The notes: generated by a model not told the origin, from the letters alone. Positions 1-7,066 are shown, numbered from the stretch's first letter. The stretch is DNA of 8,425 bases from Lachnospiraceae bacterium UBA1759 (GCA_002315555.1 DCHF01000022.1:1-8425); one strand, 5' to 3'. Numbers and translations are program-made.

Positions 1-21
1 GCTTCGCACTCTCGCGCTCCC

Positions 22-65
22 GCCAATTCGTAACTCCGTGCTATCGCACTACGTTACTCATTGGC
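22..65. repeat. Imperfect 44-nt extragenic palindrome
   Basis: The outer arms GCCAAT and ATTGGC are exact complements. Inside them GTAAC pairs with GTTAC, and GTGC pairs with GCAC near the centre. By hand I count about 16 of 22 possible pairs, with internal loops of two and three bases. It lies in non-coding DNA next to the hairpin at 76-119, downstream of rfbA. The flanking bases 1-21 repeat similar short words (TTCGCAC, CTCGCGCTCC). This is what a REP/BOX-like dispersed element often looks like, but copy number cannot be judged from one window. Confidence 0.5.
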
Positions 66-75
66 TGTACTCGTC

Positions 76-119
76 GAATAAAAAGATTTTTTTATGCAAG
101 CATAAAAATCTTTTTATTC
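76..119 (-). terminator. AT-rich hairpin terminator after rfbA
   Basis: The arms at 76-97 and 100-119 are almost perfect complements. The left arm has two extra T residues and the loop is only two bases. The hairpin begins 6 bases past the rfbA stop codon, and its arms contain A and T runs on both strands, so it could end transcription from either side. It is much more AT-rich than the surrounding genes. A role as the rfbA terminator is inferred from position and structure. It may also be part of a larger repeat element with the palindrome at 22-65. Confidence 0.6.
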
Positions 120-125
120 TCCTCG

Positions 126-1007
126 TTACTTATCAATGTATTTCCCATCAAGTATATCCTTCAGATACGCACCGTACTGATTCTTCTTATGGATCTCATA
201 GGTCGCTTCCAGCTGCTCTCTGTTCATCCAGCCGTTGGAAAACGCAATCTCTTCAATACATGCGATCTTACGATGCTGATGCGTCTCAATGGTCTTTACG
301 AAATTCGTCGCATCCACCAAAGACTCATGCGTACCGGTATCAAGCCATGTGAAGCCCTGTCCCAGAAGCTCGACGTTCAGCTCGCCGCTTTCCAGATAGA
401 TCCGGTTCAGATCCGTGATCTCCAGTTCGCCGCGTGCGGACGGCTTCAGGTTCTTGGCATACTCCACGACCTTGTTGTCATAGAAATAAAGACCGGTGAC
501 ACAATAGTTGCTCTTCGGATGTGCCGGCTTCTCCTCAATGGAAACGGCCTTGCCCTCGGAATCGAATTCTACGATGCCGAAACGCTCCGGATCATCGACG
601 TAATAACCGAAGACCGTTGCGCCGACTTTCTTCGCCGCTGCGTTTCTAACACGGTTCTTCAGTCCGTGACCGTGGAAAATGTTATCGCCCAGAATCATGG
701 CAACGGAATCTTTTCCGATGAATTCCTCACCGATGATGAAAGCCTGCGCCAGTCCATCCGGAGACGGCTGGATCGCATAGGAAAGATGAACACCGAACTG
801 CGAGCCGTCTCCGAGGAGGGATTCGAAACGCGGGGTGTCGTCAGGCGTTGAGATGATCAGGATATCACGGATACCTGCCTGCATCAAAACAGAAAGCGGA
901 TAATAGATCATCGGCTTGTCATAGATCGGAAGAAGCTGCTTTGACGTAACCTTTGTCAGCGGATAAAGTCGGGTGCCGCTGCCGCCTGCAAGAATAATAC
1001 CTTTCAT
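126..1007 (-). CDS. rfbA: Glucose-1-phosphate thymidylyltransferase
   Basis: Makes dTDP-glucose and pyrophosphate from dTTP and glucose 1-phosphate, the first step toward dTDP-L-rhamnose and other dTDP-sugars for cell-surface polysaccharide. It is cytoplasmic. The 293-residue protein has the usual family length. Visible motifs are the nucleotide-binding loop LAGGSGTRLYPLT (7-19), SKQLLP with the conserved Lys (22-27), LGDN (106-109), EEKP (158-161) and WLDTGT (221-226). A longer reading begins at 1025, but GGAG sits 7 bases before the ATG at 1007 and the conserved MKGIILAGG starts there, so I chose 1007. It has its own promoter (1041-1069) and a hairpin just after the stop, so it is probably a single-gene unit. 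No rmlB, rmlC or rmlD gene is in the window; those enzymes must be encoded elsewhere. Family assignment is very secure. Confidence 0.97.
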   Translation of the reverse strand: MKGIILAGGSGTRLYPLTKVTSKQLLPIYDKPMIYYPLSVLMQAGIRDILIISTPDDTPRFESLLGDGSQFGVHLSYAIQPSPDGLAQAFIIGEEFIGKDSVAMILGDNIFHGHGLKNRVRNAAAKKVGATVFGYYVDDPERFGIVEFDSEGKAVSIEEKPAHPKSNYCVTGLYFYDNKVVEYAKNLKPSARGELEITDLNRIYLESGELNVELLGQGFTWLDTGTHESLVDATNFVKTIETHQHRKIACIEEIAFSNGWMNREQLEATYEIHKKNQYGAYLKDILDGKYIDK

Positions 1008-1040
1008 ATTCATTCTCCATTGCATAGTATTGGTTTGTAC

Positions 1041-1069
1041 ATTGTACCATATATCTTGTGGGAATTCAA
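1041..1069 (-). promoter_or_regulatory. Sigma-A-type promoter of rfbA
   Basis: On the minus strand the -35 box TTGAAT (1064-1069) is followed by a 17-base spacer and the -10 box TACAAT (1041-1046). A TG one base before the -10 box gives an extended -10 (TGGTACAAT). Transcription would begin near 1034, leaving a leader of roughly 27 bases that includes the GGAG ribosome binding site. The boxes match consensus at 4/6 and 5/6 positions with ideal spacing. Confidence 0.8.
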
Positions 1070-1141
1070 TATAGAGTTTTCGACTGCGCGCACGATCCCG
1101 CGACCGAAACAGATGGGATCTAATACTTCCGGCAAACCAAA

Positions 1142-1169
1142 ACCGCGCAGCGTCGAAACACTGCGCGGT
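1142..1169 (-). terminator. GC-rich intrinsic terminator after the isomerase gene
   Basis: ACCGCGCAG at 1142-1150 pairs perfectly with CTGCGCGGT at 1161-1169 around a 10-base loop. Read on the minus strand, the stem is followed by TTTTGGTTTG. It starts 15 bases after the stop codon at 1185. It closes the four-gene operon and insulates the rfbA promoter immediately beyond it. Confidence 0.88.
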
Positions 1170-1184
1170 CGATTATTCTACCCT

Positions 1185-2627
1185 TTACAGGAACATCGGA
1201 GAATCCGGTGTATCGTAAGTCAGGCCGAGGTAACGGCACGCATCACGAAGCGCTTCCACGTGATCGCCGTATACGCCTACTAAATGATGGATGTACGGAC
1301 CGTACATGAACTTCTTCTCCCACTTGACCCAGTTGTCAACTTCGAGCCAGCAGTAGTTACCGTTGGTGGTCGGGCCTTCGATGGACTCGCCCTTACCGAC
1401 GAACAGGTAGTAGTTGCCGTTCAGGCCATCGAAACGAAGAGTCGTCATTTCACCGGTCTTCAACGGATAGAAGCCCTGGCCTCCCTTTACGATGTAACCG
1501 TCAACACCCGGCTTCTTCAGCTGTTTTGCGAACGGTCCGCAATGCCACAGAAGCTCTGCGTTATCATTCTCCGGATGACGGATGGTCAGGTCAGCGATGA
1601 AGGACGCTGCCTTATTACCGGTCGCCGCAACCGCCATTAAGGATGCGATCGCTGCGTGGATATCTTCTTCACATGCGCACGGAAGACCGCGGTCATTCAG
1701 GTCACCGAAGATGAAGCACGGAGAGAATCCGAATGCACTGCCAACGGTGTGCCAGCAGTCGGAAGCGATCGCGGAGCAGCCGTATTCCTGAGCAAGCTCG
1801 ATGAAGCCGAGTTCGACTGCAGCGACTTTACGCTTGTCTTCCAGACGTGACATATCAAGAACCGATTCGATGTCTGCGACCATAGCATCGACATCTTCCG
1901 GTCTCTCTTCCAGGATACGCTCAACAGTCGCAACGAACTGCGCGCCGGTGATCGGAACGAGTTCAATGCCGAACTTCTCGAGAAGCTCTGCTTCACTGAC
2001 CATGACGGACAGGAACTGCTGCGGACGGCAAGCGACCTGCAGAATGCGGGCATTCTTGAAAGCCTTTACGATATGGGCGGTCGAAATGAACTGCGCAAAG
2101 CCCTTCTTGAAGGCTTCGTCTTCGATATTGCAGTTCTCAATATAGGTGAACTTGATGCCGTAGCGCTGAAGGACCTTCGTTGCCGCGAACATACCGCACT
2201 GGATATCGAGCGGACGTGCTTCGATACCGACCGGTGCCGGATCACGCGGTCCGTAGACCAGGACCGGAACGTTCAGTTCCTTAGCAAGCTTTGCTACCGC
2301 TTCTTCCTGACCGAAATTGCAGAACGGAACAAACAGCGCATCGACCTTCTGTGCCTTGAAGTAATCCGCAACCATCTTTGCGTCGGCATAGTCGACCATC
2401 ATGGTGTCCGCTTCAAAATTAAAGGTGCGCTTGCCCCAGTGCAGGGTCTTTGCCGGGAACTCAAGTTCCGTTGCGTCGATGAGTTCAACATCGAGAGCCT
2501 CGCACAATTCCTTGGTCGCAGCGTCGAGCGCGGCCTTCATCTCCTTGTACTGCGGAGCGCGGAAGCTGTCACGACGGTTCGGTGCATAGCCCAGTCTTAA
2601 CTTCGGTTTTTCAACCTTCTTGTACAT
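1185..2627 (-). CDS. L-fucose/L-arabinose isomerase-family protein
   Basis: A 480-residue protein of the fucose/arabinose isomerase superfamily (COG2407-like), whose known members interconvert aldoses and ketoses with a divalent metal. The N-terminal half looks Rossmann-like (KVDALFVPFCNFGQEEAVAKL, 94-114, and VPVLVYGPRDP, 120-130). The C-terminal half has family-typical stretches: ASDCWHT (288-294), GLPCACEEDIHAA (314-326), WHCGPF (361-366) and a late His-rich YIHHLVGVYGDH (445-456). Candidate metal ligands are acidic residues in the middle (E272, D290) and a His in the last stretch, but I cannot fix them by eye. The substrate is unknown; some relatives act on other sugars, such as sulfoquinovose. 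The start at 2627 is preferred because AGGAGG lies 7 bases upstream, while the in-frame ATG at 2633 is only about one base from it. It is the last gene of the operon, 23 bases after the RNase H stop, with no obvious functional link to its neighbours. Confidence 0.85.
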   Translation of the reverse strand: MYKKVEKPKLRLGYAPNRRDSFRAPQYKEMKAALDAATKELCEALDVELIDATELEFPAKTLHWGKRTFNFEADTMMVDYADAKMVADYFKAQKVDALFVPFCNFGQEEAVAKLAKELNVPVLVYGPRDPAPVGIEARPLDIQCGMFAATKVLQRYGIKFTYIENCNIEDEAFKKGFAQFISTAHIVKAFKNARILQVACRPQQFLSVMVSEAELLEKFGIELVPITGAQFVATVERILEERPEDVDAMVADIESVLDMSRLEDKRKVAAVELGFIELAQEYGCSAIASDCWHTVGSAFGFSPCFIFGDLNDRGLPCACEEDIHAAIASLMAVAATGNKAASFIADLTIRHPENDNAELLWHCGPFAKQLKKPGVDGYIVKGGQGFYPLKTGEMTTLRFDGLNGNYYLFVGKGESIEGPTTNGNYCWLEVDNWVKWEKKFMYGPYIHHLVGVYGDHVEALRDACRYLGLTYDTPDSPMFL

Positions 2628-2634
2628 AATCATT

Positions 2635-2640
2635 CCTCCT
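2635..2640 (-). promoter_or_regulatory. Strong ribosome binding site that fixes the isomerase start
   Basis: AGGAGG on the minus strand lies 7 bases before the ATG at 2627. The alternative ATG at 2633 is too close to be used efficiently. Confidence 0.8.
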
Positions 2641-2650
2641 GATATGTAAA

Positions 2651-3124
2651 TTAAATTATGCTCTCATTCAATGCCTGATAAGCGGCAACGGCCATTCTGT
2701 CACAGCGTTCGTTGCCTTCATTGCCCTCATGGCCCTTGACCCAGGAAAATGTCACCTTATGCGGTTTCATGGCCGCAAGCAGGCGTTCCCACAGGTCGAT
2801 ATTCTTCACTTCATCCTTCTTTCCGCGACGGAAATCCGCCTTGATCCAACCGTAGATCCAGCCGTCATTGAACGCCTTGCAAAGATACTGCGAATCGGAA
2901 TACAGCGTGACGTCGCAGGGCTTCAGAAGATGCTCCAGCCCGACGATGGCCGCCATGATCTCCATGCGGTTGTTCGTGGTCTCCGGAAAGCCTTCGGAAT
3001 AAGTCCGTTCAAACAGCTTCCCATCCGGGCTCACGTACTGAAGGATGGCTCCGTAGCCGCCGGGCCCCGGATTTCCGGAGCAGGCGCCATCCGTATATAG
3101 CGTCACCTTCATCCGAGTGTCCAT
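2651..3124 (-). CDS. rnhA: Ribonuclease HI
   Basis: Cuts the RNA strand of RNA:DNA hybrids, for example at R-loops and replication primers, using two divalent metal ions. At 157 residues it matches the length of E. coli RNase HI. The catalytic set is complete: D12 in TDGACSGNPGPGG, E55 in NNRMEIMAA, D77 in YSDSQY, H132 in KGHEGNEGN and D142 in NERCDRMA. The Trp-rich basic handle (GWIYGWIKADFRRGKKDEVKN, about 88-108) is also present. Two starts are possible. ATG at 3124 has GGAGG four bases upstream, which overlaps the mutS-like gene by 16 bases. ATG at 3112 forms an ATGA stop/start overlap but has no close ribosome binding site. I chose 3124; the catalytic domain is the same either way. The overlap indicates translational coupling with the MutS-like ATPase. 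Confidence 0.95.
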   Translation of the reverse strand: MDTRMKVTLYTDGACSGNPGPGGYGAILQYVSPDGKLFERTYSEGFPETTNNRMEIMAAIVGLEHLLKPCDVTLYSDSQYLCKAFNDGWIYGWIKADFRRGKKDEVKNIDLWERLLAAMKPHKVTFSWVKGHEGNEGNERCDRMAVAAYQALNESII

Positions 3125-4803
3125 ACGCCCTCCGATACGAATTTCTGTGCAGTCTTTTCCGCTTTATCGATGACCTCGTCATCATATCCCATGACGGAAA
3201 GAAGCTTGATGGCGTTCCGGGTCACGGCACGCCCTTTTCTCAAAATATAGTTAAATCGGACTTCCCTGTCAATGATTTCTTCTTCAAAATGATAATTACG
3301 GAAGATATCCTCGAGAAGGTGCGTCAATTCGATGTCGTGGGTGGCTGCAAAGACCATTGCTCCCTTTTCCGCAAAGATCTTCAGGATCTGCGATGACGCC
3401 GCGATACGCTCCACGGTATTCGTTCCGCGCAGGACCTCATCCACGAACATCATGATCGGAACATCGCCGGGAAGCGCGTCCATGATACGCTTGATGGACT
3501 TGATCTCCACAATGTAATAGCTCTCGTTCGACTCGATGTCGTCGCGAAGGGCCATCGAGGAATAAATACGGTAGAATCCGGAACGGTATTCCGTTGCATG
3601 GACCGTATTCACGGTCTCCGCCATCAATGCGGCGAGCGCTGTCATGCGGAGGAACGTGGATTTGCCGGACGCATTGGAACCGGTCAGAAGTACCGGGCCG
3701 TCCTCGTAAACGGAATTCGCGACCGGCGCCTTGAGAAGCGGATGATAGCCGTTTTTCAGATGCATGCCGGTGCTCTTCTCCGCTGTCAGTTCTCCCTTGC
3801 AGTAGAACGGGATGGTCTGGCGGTAGGACCCTACGGCGATCAACGCCTCCAGGGTGCCCATGAGCCGGATCAGTTCCAGGATGTGCTCTTCGTTGTTCAG
3901 TACGGCTCGCGCCATACGGTTGAAATGCACAAAGTCGATGTGTGTCGTCATACGGACGTAATCCAGCACCATCTGCCCGAGATCGCCGTTTCCGCCCACC
4001 TGTGTTCCGCCGCCGATCCACTTCATCTCGCGGATCAGGCTCTTCACATGGGACGCTTCCTTTTTCAGCGCTTCCGTGTACTCCTTGAGCTCCGGATCCT
4101 TATGCGCCGCGATCTTAAGCGCCCCCTCCGTGAGGTAGGCCATCGCGGACAGAGAGACATAATAGGGCTCGATGGCCGCTTTATCCCTGAAATAGGTGAT
4201 GATGTTGTAGATGATGACTGCAATCAGTGCCAGAATGCCGAGCGTCGGCTCGATCACAATCACAACGATCGCGATCACGATCGCAAATACATGCGCGTAG
4301 TATGAGATCGCATCACGGAGTTCCAGATCCTTGAACTGCTCCAGGAACTGCACGAGAGAGATCTTTTTTGTCCGGCCGATGGCTGCGTAATCCATCTCGA
4401 TCTGTTCACGCACCGTGGGGTTCTCCATGAAGAAACGGATCAGCCGCTCTCTTTCATCGAGCACCTCATTCGAAAAGACCGGTTCTCTCAGCATATCATA
4501 CAGGACTTCCTCACCGACGGAGGAAAACGTGTGGTTCATCGCGATGAAGATCGAATCCAGATCCAGATCGTTCCAGGTGATATCGTCCACAAAGTATCCG
4601 TTCGGGTCGTGCACCTTTTCAAAATATGCGCGTATCTTCTTCATCTCCTCGTCCGTATAGACACGTTCGGGAAGCTTGCCGTACGCCATGCGCACCTTGG
4701 TAAGGAGTCTCCGTCTTTTTCTTTTATTTGCGGTCATCAGGTAAAACACAACTGCAGCGAGAAATACCAGTATGGCCGCGGCATAGATCATATATTTTTC
4801 CAT
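3109..4803 (-). CDS. Membrane-anchored MutS-family ATPase
   Basis: A 564-residue protein with a MutS-type ATPase at the C-terminus: Walker A GSNASGKST (375-383), Walker B MMFVDEVLRGTN (451-462, with D455 and E456) and the downstream His in ATHD (487-490). A preceding helical part (about 80-330) resembles the MutS core/lever region. The N-terminal mismatch-reading domain of true MutS, with its Phe-x-Glu motif, is absent, so classic mismatch repair is unlikely. There is one hydrophobic helix at the N-terminus (6-23) followed by a very basic stretch (KRKRRR, 27-32). Two more hydrophobic segments lie at about 170-185 and 187-204, pointing to membrane attachment with the ATPase in the cytoplasm. 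An in-frame TAA upstream makes the ATG at 4803 the first possible start; its ribosome binding site is weak (AAGCGG). It lies 41 bases after the acyltransferase-like gene and overlaps rnhA. The cellular role of this MutS subgroup is not known to me. Confidence 0.88.
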   Translation of the reverse strand: MEKYMIYAAAILVFLAAVVFYLMTANKRKRRRLLTKVRMAYGKLPERVYTDEEMKKIRAYFEKVHDPNGYFVDDITWNDLDLDSIFIAMNHTFSSVGEEVLYDMLREPVFSNEVLDERERLIRFFMENPTVREQIEMDYAAIGRTKKISLVQFLEQFKDLELRDAISYYAHVFAIVIAIVVIVIEPTLGILALIAVIIYNIITYFRDKAAIEPYYVSLSAMAYLTEGALKIAAHKDPELKEYTEALKKEASHVKSLIREMKWIGGGTQVGGNGDLGQMVLDYVRMTTHIDFVHFNRMARAVLNNEEHILELIRLMGTLEALIAVGSYRQTIPFYCKGELTAEKSTGMHLKNGYHPLLKAPVANSVYEDGPVLLTGSNASGKSTFLRMTALAALMAETVNTVHATEYRSGFYRIYSSMALRDDIESNESYYIVEIKSIKRIMDALPGDVPIMMFVDEVLRGTNTVERIAASSQILKIFAEKGAMVFAATHDIELTHLLEDIFRNYHFEEEIIDREVRFNYILRKGRAVTRNAIKLLSVMGYDDEVIDKAEKTAQKFVSEGVWTLG

Positions 4804-4844
4804 GTTACCGCTTTCTTACGGCTTCGGGAATCCCTCCGCCTATG

Positions 4845-5792
4845 TTACTTTGCGGCCTTCTCGGCACGCTTCTTTTCTTTTGCCGCCTTCTTTTCGGCGA
4901 GCTTCTTTTCCTTTGCCTTGGTCTTCTCCGACTTAAAGCGTTCGGACAGGCCCTCGAATTCGAAATCGGTTTTGATGACCTCCGGTCTTCTCTCCAGTTC
5001 CTCCGGATGCTTGATCAGCTGCTGGATGCGTTCAAAGCACAGGGCATATGCATGGCCGGAAGCAATACGTTCGTCCATAACGATACCGAGCGGCATGACG
5101 CGCTTCAGTTCCACACCGTCCTTGCCACGGACCGCGCGGTCCTGCAGGTTACCCATGGAAATGACGATGCTGACGGTACCGAAGTTGTACGCGTGATGGT
5201 AGATGTCGTTCGTACGGATGGATGCCAGGTTCGTGAAGACCAGGGAGTTATGGAACGGGCTCAGGTCGGTGATGGCCTTGGGCAGCAGACCGATGTTATC
5301 CAGGCCGCGGATGACCGCAAGGCCGAAGCGCATCAGCGGGCCGCAGGATACCAGCGTACGGAACAGGTTGTCGGAACCGTTGTTGGAGTCCGTTTTGTTA
5401 TTGGCCTCCACGTATTCGTTGATGATGTCATTGATCTCGAAAATGGTAGCGCCGAGATCGAATTTCATCTTGCTCATGGAGGGGTCGGATTCACCCGGGC
5501 GGAGAACGACCATGCCGACGGTGAAGTCGTTACGGGCGTAGATCTTGCTGTTGACGATGAAACGGTTCAGGGCCGGATAATCGCAGATCATACGGGTGTA
5601 TGCGGCGATGATGACGGCCATATGGCTGACACGGAAGCCTCTCTTGCGAAGATCCAGCACATACTGATGTACAAGATCATAGGGAATATCGACCGTGATC
5701 ATATTCATGGCGTCGTTACGGGTGCGCATAAAATAAGGCGCAAGCGTATACATCGGGTCTACATTGGTAACTCTTTTTCCGTCACTTCTCAT
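4845..5792 (-). CDS. E2/CAT-fold acyltransferase homologue, probably non-catalytic
   Basis: A 315-residue protein resembling the catalytic domain of 2-oxo acid dehydrogenase E2 acyltransferases and chloramphenicol acetyltransferase. Supporting stretches are MNMITVDIPYDLV (29-41), YPALNRFI (72-79), FTNLASI (186-192), YNFGTVSIVISMG (202-214) and MPLGIVMDERIASGHAYA (233-250). There is no lipoyl or E1/E3-binding domain and no E1 or E3 gene nearby. In E2 enzymes the last stretch reads DHRxxDG with catalytic His and Asp. Here it reads D240-E-R-I-A-S-G246, so both catalytic residues are replaced. Residues 288-315 form a Lys/Ala/Glu-rich, strongly basic and probably helical tail. A ribosome binding site (AAAGGAAAG) precedes the ATG. 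It is likely the first gene of the operon with the MutS-like gene. Annotators often label such proteins E2 subunits; a structural or regulatory role seems more likely, but this is inference. Confidence 0.78.
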   Translation of the reverse strand: MRSDGKRVTNVDPMYTLAPYFMRTRNDAMNMITVDIPYDLVHQYVLDLRKRGFRVSHMAVIIAAYTRMICDYPALNRFIVNSKIYARNDFTVGMVVLRPGESDPSMSKMKFDLGATIFEINDIINEYVEANNKTDSNNGSDNLFRTLVSCGPLMRFGLAVIRGLDNIGLLPKAITDLSPFHNSLVFTNLASIRTNDIYHHAYNFGTVSIVISMGNLQDRAVRGKDGVELKRVMPLGIVMDERIASGHAYALCFERIQQLIKHPEELERRPEVIKTDFEFEGLSERFKSEKTKAKEKKLAEKKAAKEKKRAEKAAK

Positions 5793-5877
5793 TGGGGGCT
5801 TTCCTTTCTTTTGAAGATGCTGTTGTGCTGCATTCTGTGGTGTTATTGTGCCGTTTCAAGCAACATTTTTGTGTCAT

Positions 5878-6969
5878 TTAAAAGCGCATTTCGCCGTTTT
5901 CCGAGGTTCCGGCCTCGCGGAAGGTCAATCGGCCGGCATAGTTGTCGATGCGTCTGAAACCGGCAAAAATGATCTTTCCGTCAAAGGATGCCGCCTTCGG
6001 CACGGTCTCGCACGGGATGACCGGATCCTCCGGGATCTGCCACTCCGTGAAGGGCTTTTGGGAATAGAGGTACTGACCGACGCCGCGAAGGGAGAAGATC
6101 AGATAATAGTATCCGTTATTGATCAGATAGTCGGAGCACTCCGGTTCATCGGAGTTTACCGCACGGTAGATGGGCTCCTCCTCTTCCGTCCAGACGGAAA
6201 GGTCCGGGGACGTCAGATGTACAAGAACGCCGCAGCCGCTCTTTCTTTCGGTCGATGTCACGAACATGTGAAAGATCCCGTCTTCCGCGCAGACGACCTT
6301 GGGGTCGCGGGCGGAATCGCCGGTATAGCGATCACTTAACACGAAGGAGAAATCCCTGTCCTTTTTGTAGTGATAACCGTCATCGGATACGGAACGGCAG
6401 ATGGGCGCCGGAGAACCGTCCATGGTGCGTACCGTGTAGTACAGGTACTTTTTATCTCCCGCCTTGATGAAGGAGCCGGTGCAGATGGAGCCTTCCCACG
6501 GTTCGGTGACCGGAACACACATCGGATGCTCCTGCCAGGTCTCAAAATCCGCAGTTGAAACATGGGACCACTGATGAGCGCCCTTGCCCCATTTGCTGCG
6601 ATGGTGATGACGGTCATACAGATACAGAACATGATAACGTCCGTCATCGGTATACGGCATACAGTCACCCACGAACACGCCGTTTCCGGGCATCCAGCCC
6701 TCGGCGCCCGTGAAAACACTCGTGACGGACGGCAGGACCTTTTCCGGTTCTGTTTCGCGTACGATCACCTCGACCGGAAGATCCGCAGGCTCCGTTTCCA
6801 TTCTCAGGAAGTTCCCGCACGGCCATTCCTCATCCGTCAGTTTTCCGTTCACATAAAGCTCTGCGCGGTGCGGATAACGGATCAGACAGATCGCGTCCGT
6901 ATCCTTGGCATCAGCGGTCAGGATCAGCGGGGTTTCTTCTTTGTAGTCGTAATAAAGACCGATCTTCAT
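5878..6969 (-). CDS. GH32/GH43-like beta-propeller glycosidase
   Basis: A 363-residue protein resembling five-bladed beta-propeller glycoside hydrolases (GH32, GH43, GH68 group). Visible signs are GWMPGNGVFVGDCMPY (91-106), LYLYDRHHHRSKWG (115-128), HVSTADFETWQEHP (136-149), TGSF (164-167), an RDP motif (221-223; D222 the expected transition-state stabiliser) and PECSDY (276-281; E277 the expected acid/base). The canonical NDPNG at the first blade is missing; D102 in GDCMPY is the likely nucleophile equivalent. Residues 1-80 look like a small beta-sandwich added at the N-terminus. No signal peptide is seen, so it should act in the cytoplasm, perhaps on a transported fructoside or other short glycan; the substrate cannot be told. 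A longer reading starts at 7014, but GGGGAG lies 7 bases before the ATG at 6969. It sits alone between a terminator upstream and an 85-base gap downstream, with no sugar transporter or regulator in view. Confidence 0.8.
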   Translation of the reverse strand: MKIGLYYDYKEETPLILTADAKDTDAICLIRYPHRAELYVNGKLTDEEWPCGNFLRMETEPADLPVEVIVRETEPEKVLPSVTSVFTGAEGWMPGNGVFVGDCMPYTDDGRYHVLYLYDRHHHRSKWGKGAHQWSHVSTADFETWQEHPMCVPVTEPWEGSICTGSFIKAGDKKYLYYTVRTMDGSPAPICRSVSDDGYHYKKDRDFSFVLSDRYTGDSARDPKVVCAEDGIFHMFVTSTERKSGCGVLVHLTSPDLSVWTEEEEPIYRAVNSDEPECSDYLINNGYYYLIFSLRGVGQYLYSQKPFTEWQIPEDPVIPCETVPKAASFDGKIIFAGFRRIDNYAGRLTFREAGTSENGEMRF

Positions 6970-7002
6970 GTGTATTCTCCCCTTTTTGAGCATATTGATT
7001 GA

Positions 7003-7019
7003 ACGGCACTGCACGCCGT
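7003..7019. promoter_or_regulatory. Short dyad upstream of the glycosidase gene
   Basis: ACGGC and GCCGT flank a 7-base centre (ACTGCAC), giving a 17-base dyad 34 bases before the glycosidase start. It lies where a promoter or operator would be expected, between the upstream terminator and the start codon. I could not find a convincing -35/-10 pair here, so an operator role is only a possibility. Confidence 0.25.
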
Positions 7020-7030
7020 AACGGACAAAG

Positions 7031-7066
7031 AAAGGCTCTTGTATAGATGCGTATACAAAAGCCTTT
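7031..7066 (-). terminator. Hairpin terminator closing the CobW operon
   Basis: AAAGGCTCTTGTATA (7031-7045) pairs with TATACAAAAGCCTTT (7052-7066) at 14 of 15 positions around a 6-base loop. Read on the minus strand, the stem is followed by CTTTGTCC, a short T-rich tract. It starts 5 bases after the stop codon at 7072 and separates the CobW pair from the glycosidase gene. Confidence 0.78.

Noticed and set aside
38..352. Small plus-strand open reading frame across the left-edge repeats
   Set aside because: It runs through both inverted repeats and into the antisense of rfbA, and its translation is low in plausibility with no ribosome binding site.
189..851. Plus-strand open reading frame of 220 codons opposite rfbA
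   Set aside because: It is a shadow of the secure rfbA gene with no recognisable protein features.
5793..5877. Promoter or terminator in the 85-base gap before the E2-like gene
   Set aside because: TTGAAA occurs on the minus strand but has no acceptable -10 box at 16-18 bases, and only a 4-base-pair stem (ATGC/GCAT) is visible. A promoter is expected here but I cannot define it.
4728..5957. Long plus-strand open reading frame of 409 codons
   Set aside because: It runs antisense across the well-supported mutS-like and E2-like genes, has no family-like motifs and no ribosome binding site; it is a by-product of codon use on the other strand.
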